Assembly (NCBI GenBank): GCA_937872125.1
Contig: CALMNY010000231.1
Location: 1-15,414, forward strand
Source: an uncultured Candidatus Competibacteraceae bacterium
GTDB taxonomy: Bacteria; Pseudomonadota; Gammaproteobacteria; Competibacterales; Competibacteraceae
Length of the DNA: 15,414 nucleotides
Direction: 5' to 3'
In this document: piece by piece, positions 12,926 to 15,414 of the stretch
Position numbering within the stretch: position 1 is the first letter of the stretch
How the letters are laid out: every line of letters starts with the position of its first letter
Position numbers and translations under genes: made by a program
The notes under the pieces: model-generated
The model's database searches: none
Told to the model about the DNA's origin: nothing
Seen by the model: the letters and a program-made list of their open reading frames with translations, nothing else

Positions 12926-13128
12926 TACCGCCACGGACTGCGCGCGGCGCCCATTCGGCCCGCCGCTTCCCGGCTGACCAGTCCGGTCGTCAACGCCCGG
13001 ACCAGACCGCTGGCGGAATCACCAAACCGCTCGATCCGGCGATAGAGCGTGGCGGGCGCTAACTGATACGCCCGCGCTAATTCGCTCAATCGCCAATCGC
13101 GGTCGTCGTAATGGATGAATCTGGGCAT
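12898..13128 (-). CDS. Small helix-turn-helix protein
   Basis: 76 residues from the ATG at 13128 (MPRFIHYDDRDWRLSELARA), which has GAGG about eight bases upstream; an in-frame start at 13158 is less supported. Residues 12-33 (WRLSELARAYQLAPATLYRR) form a helix-turn-helix of the small phage type found in many late regions. The remainder is basic and helical. The 5' end overlaps the methyltransferase gene by 43 bases, so it is probably coupled to it. It follows the large terminase, whereas small terminase subunits usually precede it, so I do not call it TerS. Its DNA target is unknown. Confidence 0.75.
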   Translation of the reverse strand: MPRFIHYDDRDWRLSELARAYQLAPATLYRRIERFGDSASGLVRALTTGLVSREAAGRMGAARSPWRYQSRVSEPK

Positions 13129-14393
13129 CGCTGCGCCTCGACCAGAATAGTCCGGCAATCCTCCCGATAATCCAGCACTGGCCCTTCACGATCCATTTGG
13201 CCGCGCCAGCAGACCGGCCGCCAGCCCGCCGCATTCAACAGGTTGACCAATTCCAGCCGCGTATAGTGGCGGTGGTGATGCGGCGCGGTATCTGGGGAAT
13301 AGGGAACAGCGGCTTCATTCGGCACGCTGAGCATCAGGCGCTTGACCGGCAAATCCCGCAACAGCGGCAGCGGGTCTACCAGGTGTTCAATCAGTTCAAA
13401 CGCCACCGCCCAATCGCCGGGATGGACAAACTGACCGGGCCGGCTTAAATCGGCCACTGCATGTTGGATGGTCTCCCGCGCATAATGCTGCTGAGCATAC
13501 GCCAGACTCTCCTCCGACCGGTCGATTGCAAAGATGCGTTCCACCCCTTCAGTATCCGCCAACACCGCCGATCCGTAGCCCACGCCACAGCCCAGATCAT
13601 ACACCGTGCCCTGGACCTTCTGCGCCGCCCATTGATAGCGATGTACATGATCCGGCTGAATCCCGGCCAGGGTCGGCGCTACTTGCCGTTCACCGCTGCG
13701 CAAACTCACACTGTCCGCTTCCGGCGGCAACCCGACTAAATCGCGAAACCGCTTGCGGTTGCTGGGGATGGTACGCGGGTCATGCCGATACCCATAAATC
13801 CAGCCGCGCTGATTGATGCCGAGAAATTGGCTGTCCCCTGGCGCTTTCACGATTAGCCCAGCCGCTTCCATCTTGCCCACCCAGTACGCGACGCACGGAT
13901 GACCGTCCTCCACCACACCGTTCACATGGTTCGCGTAATCCGCGCCGAAAACCCGCAGCTCCCGGACGCCGATAAACGCGGCATAAACCACGATGTAGGC
14001 AACCGAGTTGTGGAACCAATCGCCGTGCATGGGATTAACCTTGTCAATCAGCCAGTTCCAGACCGCTTTGAACGGATACGGATGCACATGATCCGGCCAC
14101 CCGTCCAGGGTGTCGCTGGTGATGATCGGTTTGTCGTGCTTCCAAAGCGACGCGCCATAGCGCGGATGTTTGTCGGCTTCGCCCTGGATATGATCCATTA
14201 CCCAGAGCAGGTCATGGTGAAAGACGTTCGCCCCCCGGTTCAGCGTCCAGATTTCATCTGCGCCGATACACGCTTCGGACAGATCGTGCTCGAACAGCCC
14301 GCCGATGTAGGTATTGCGGGAAGGGCCGAGACAAACCAGGGTCACAGTTTTCGGCGCGGCGCCGGTCGGGTGCTGCCAGTTCATCGTATCCAT
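13086..14393 (-). CDS. Two-domain protein: DUF115-like domain plus SAM methyltransferase
   Basis: 435 residues; ATG at 14393 with GGAG four bases upstream. Residues 16-200 (VTLVCLGPSRN; DEIWTLNRGANVF; DLLWVMDH; HNSVAYIVVYAAFIGVRELR then VFGADY) follow the pattern of DUF115/MAF-type or sialyltransferase-like Rossmann domains linked to glycan work. Residues 262-400 are a class I SAM methyltransferase: motif I YDLGCGVGYGS, an acidic AIDRSEES, AFELIEHL and LMLSVPNE. The N-terminal domain may bind or transfer a sugar and the C-terminal domain may methylate it, but the substrate is not readable. The gene overlaps the terminase stop by 13 bases and the HTH gene by 43. It sits in the late operon without its own promoter. 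Confidence 0.85.
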   Translation of the reverse strand: MDTMNWQHPTGAAPKTVTLVCLGPSRNTYIGGLFEHDLSEACIGADEIWTLNRGANVFHHDLLWVMDHIQGEADKHPRYGASLWKHDKPIITSDTLDGWPDHVHPYPFKAVWNWLIDKVNPMHGDWFHNSVAYIVVYAAFIGVRELRVFGADYANHVNGVVEDGHPCVAYWVGKMEAAGLIVKAPGDSQFLGINQRGWIYGYRHDPRTIPSNRKRFRDLVGLPPEADSVSLRSGERQVAPTLAGIQPDHVHRYQWAAQKVQGTVYDLGCGVGYGSAVLADTEGVERIFAIDRSEESLAYAQQHYARETIQHAVADLSRPGQFVHPGDWAVAFELIEHLVDPLPLLRDLPVKRLMLSVPNEAAVPYSPDTAPHHHRHYTRLELVNLLNAAGWRPVCWRGQMDREGPVLDYREDCRTILVEAQRCPDSSITTTAIGD

Positions 14394-15414
14394 GGAACTC
14401 CGATAGGTCGGTGGATGAATCCGCCGCTCGCGGGGCGCGACGGCTTCGGTTTAAGGGGTGGCGGTACGGTTTTAGGATCGGCAGCGGGATCCTCCCGCTG
14501 GAGCAGAAGCGCCGACTGCGCTGGATCCGCCCAGGCGGGCGGATGGTTCCAGTCCAGCCGCTCGGCTTGTAGGCACAGCCAGGCGGCCTGGTTGTACACC
14601 ATCAGGTCCATCGCTTCATTGCGCGCGCCGCCGGCATTCTCCCAGCCTTTTGCGGTGCGCACTTCGGCCGTCAGCTCGTCGAAAAACCACGCGCCCAGCC
14701 AGGATGGCCAGTGGATATAGCCCGGCCCCGGATCGGTACGCTCCATATCCGCCGCCAAGGCGTCTTTCAGCACCAGCGTATTCAGCAGCCAGACCGGAAT
14801 CTCGCCGCGCGCATTGGCCTTGCGGTCCTGGCGCTTGCTGGCATCCGGGTAGGTCTTGGCAATGCGTGGGCCGTCTTTGGACGAGGCGCCTTTGACCAGC
14901 ATCAGGCGGCGGCTATGGCCGGAACGGCGGGCCTGCCGCCAGAACAGATACGCCCGCTCGGTGACGCCGGCTTTACCGCCGGAATCCACGGCCGTCATCA
15001 GCGGTGCCAGCCCATGCGTCTCATCCCAGACGAAGGGATACGGCTTGCGGATGACCTGATCAATCAATAGCGCCCAGTCTTCCAGCCGGCCGGCCGGATC
15101 AATCGGCTCCGGCTCGTTGTTGCCGCCCAGCCGCCGCGACCAACGCAGGTTGTAGCGGTCAATCAACCAGCGTTCGCCCGCCTGGCCCCAGCCCACGACC
15201 TGCACCACAAAGCGATTCTTCTGCACGTCTACCGCCGCCGTCAGGAAGCAGACGCCCGGCGGCAAGGTCCGTTTCTGGACATCCTCCGCCCGTTCCTGCA
15301 CTACGCGCGGGTCGCGAATCACGTGCAACTGGCGCGGGCGGTACGCCATGCCGAAATCGCCGGTCAGCACGGCTTGCAAGCGGTCTTCCGCGCCGGTCTT
15401 TTCCAACTCATTCT
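14381..15414 (-). CDS. Terminase large subunit, GpA type (N-terminus beyond right edge)
   Basis: The visible 344 residues are the C-terminal part. The frame stays open to the right edge (NELEKTGAEDRLQAVLTGDF), so the ATPase domain and start lie outside. FLTAAVDVQKNRFVVQVVGW then G is the nuclease-domain signature of the lambda gpA family; its Asp and the later AVDSGG Asp are likely metal ligands. The protein cuts concatemeric DNA and docks on the portal to drive packaging. The tail is Pro/Lys-rich (TVPPPLKPKPSRPASGGF). The stop overlaps the next ATG by 13 bases. The small terminase is expected just beyond the edge. Confidence 0.93.
   Translation of the reverse strand, partial: NELEKTGAEDRLQAVLTGDFGMAYRPRQLHVIRDPRVVQERAEDVQKRTLPPGVCFLTAAVDVQKNRFVVQVVGWGQAGERWLIDRYNLRWSRRLGGNNEPEPIDPAGRLEDWALLIDQVIRKPYPFVWDETHGLAPLMTAVDSGGKAGVTERAYLFWRQARRSGHSRRLMLVKGASSKDGPRIAKTYPDASKRQDRKANARGEIPVWLLNTLVLKDALAADMERTDPGPGYIHWPSWLGAWFFDELTAEVRTAKGWENAGGARNEAMDLMVYNQAAWLCLQAERLDWNHPPAWADPAQSALLLQREDPAADPKTVPPPLKPKPSRPASGGFIHRPIGVPWIR

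Noticed and set aside
12898..13128. HTH protein as small terminase subunit
   Set aside because: It lies after, not before, the large terminase, and has only a minimal HTH without a recognisable TerS oligomerisation region.
13899..14720. Plus-strand open frame (273 codons) opposite the terminase-methyltransferase junction
   Set aside because: Crosses two clear minus-strand genes antisense; composition is that of a shadow frame.
1..15414. CRISPR array, tRNA, rRNA, diversity-generating retroelement, insertion sequence, attachment site
   Set aside because: No regular spaced repeats, cloverleaf, reverse transcriptase, transposase or integrase seen on either strand.

Overview
The window is almost entirely one late (morphogenesis) gene block of a tailed phage or prophage, transcribed on the minus strand, so the gene order runs from the right edge to the left edge. 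The order matches the lambda-type siphovirus plan: large terminase, gpW-like joiner, portal, prohead protease fused to the major capsid protein, capsid cement, FII-like head-tail attachment, gpU-like tail terminator, tail tube, gpG/gpGT tail assembly chaperones with a -1 frameshift site, and tape measure. The host is probably a member of the Pseudomonadota: an H-NS-like protein with the TWSGKGKRPQW-type DNA-binding loop is carried as cargo, and base composition is GC-rich apart from one island. Nothing seen distinguishes a prophage from a free phage; no attachment site, integrase, lysis gene or tail fibre is in the window.

Region by region. 15414-14381 holds the C-terminal part of a GpA-type terminase large subunit, cut by the right edge. 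14393-13086 holds a two-domain protein (DUF115-like plus SAM methyltransferase), and 13128-12898 a small helix-turn-helix protein. 12925-12283 is a moron-like cassette: a plus-strand ORF of 72 codons diverges from an H-NS-family gene that has its own sigma70-type promoter and its own intrinsic terminator. 12244-10443 holds the gpW-like and portal genes. 10442-9735 is an AT-rich island with an HNH endonuclease, followed by a 15-codon micro-ORF. 9694-7649 is a protease-scaffold-capsid fusion with a convincing internal ribosome binding site for a nested scaffold-capsid product. 7586-6819 holds two tandem DUF2190 cement paralogues and 6779-6501 a small unknown structural gene. 6484-5430 holds an FII-like protein with an inserted beta-sandwich-like domain and a tail terminator. 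5433-4804 is a GT-A glycosyltransferase inside the tail genes. 4787-392 holds tail tube, chaperones with frameshift, and a 918-residue tape measure. 390-46 is a small tail protein and 44-1 the start of another gene.

Genes are tightly packed with ATGA or short overlaps that imply translational coupling. No stretch over about 90 bases lacks a gene. The parts worth a second look are the H-NS moron, the nested start in the capsid fusion, the domain insertion in the FII-like protein, two sugar-type enzymes inside the structural operon, and the HNH island with its micro-ORF.
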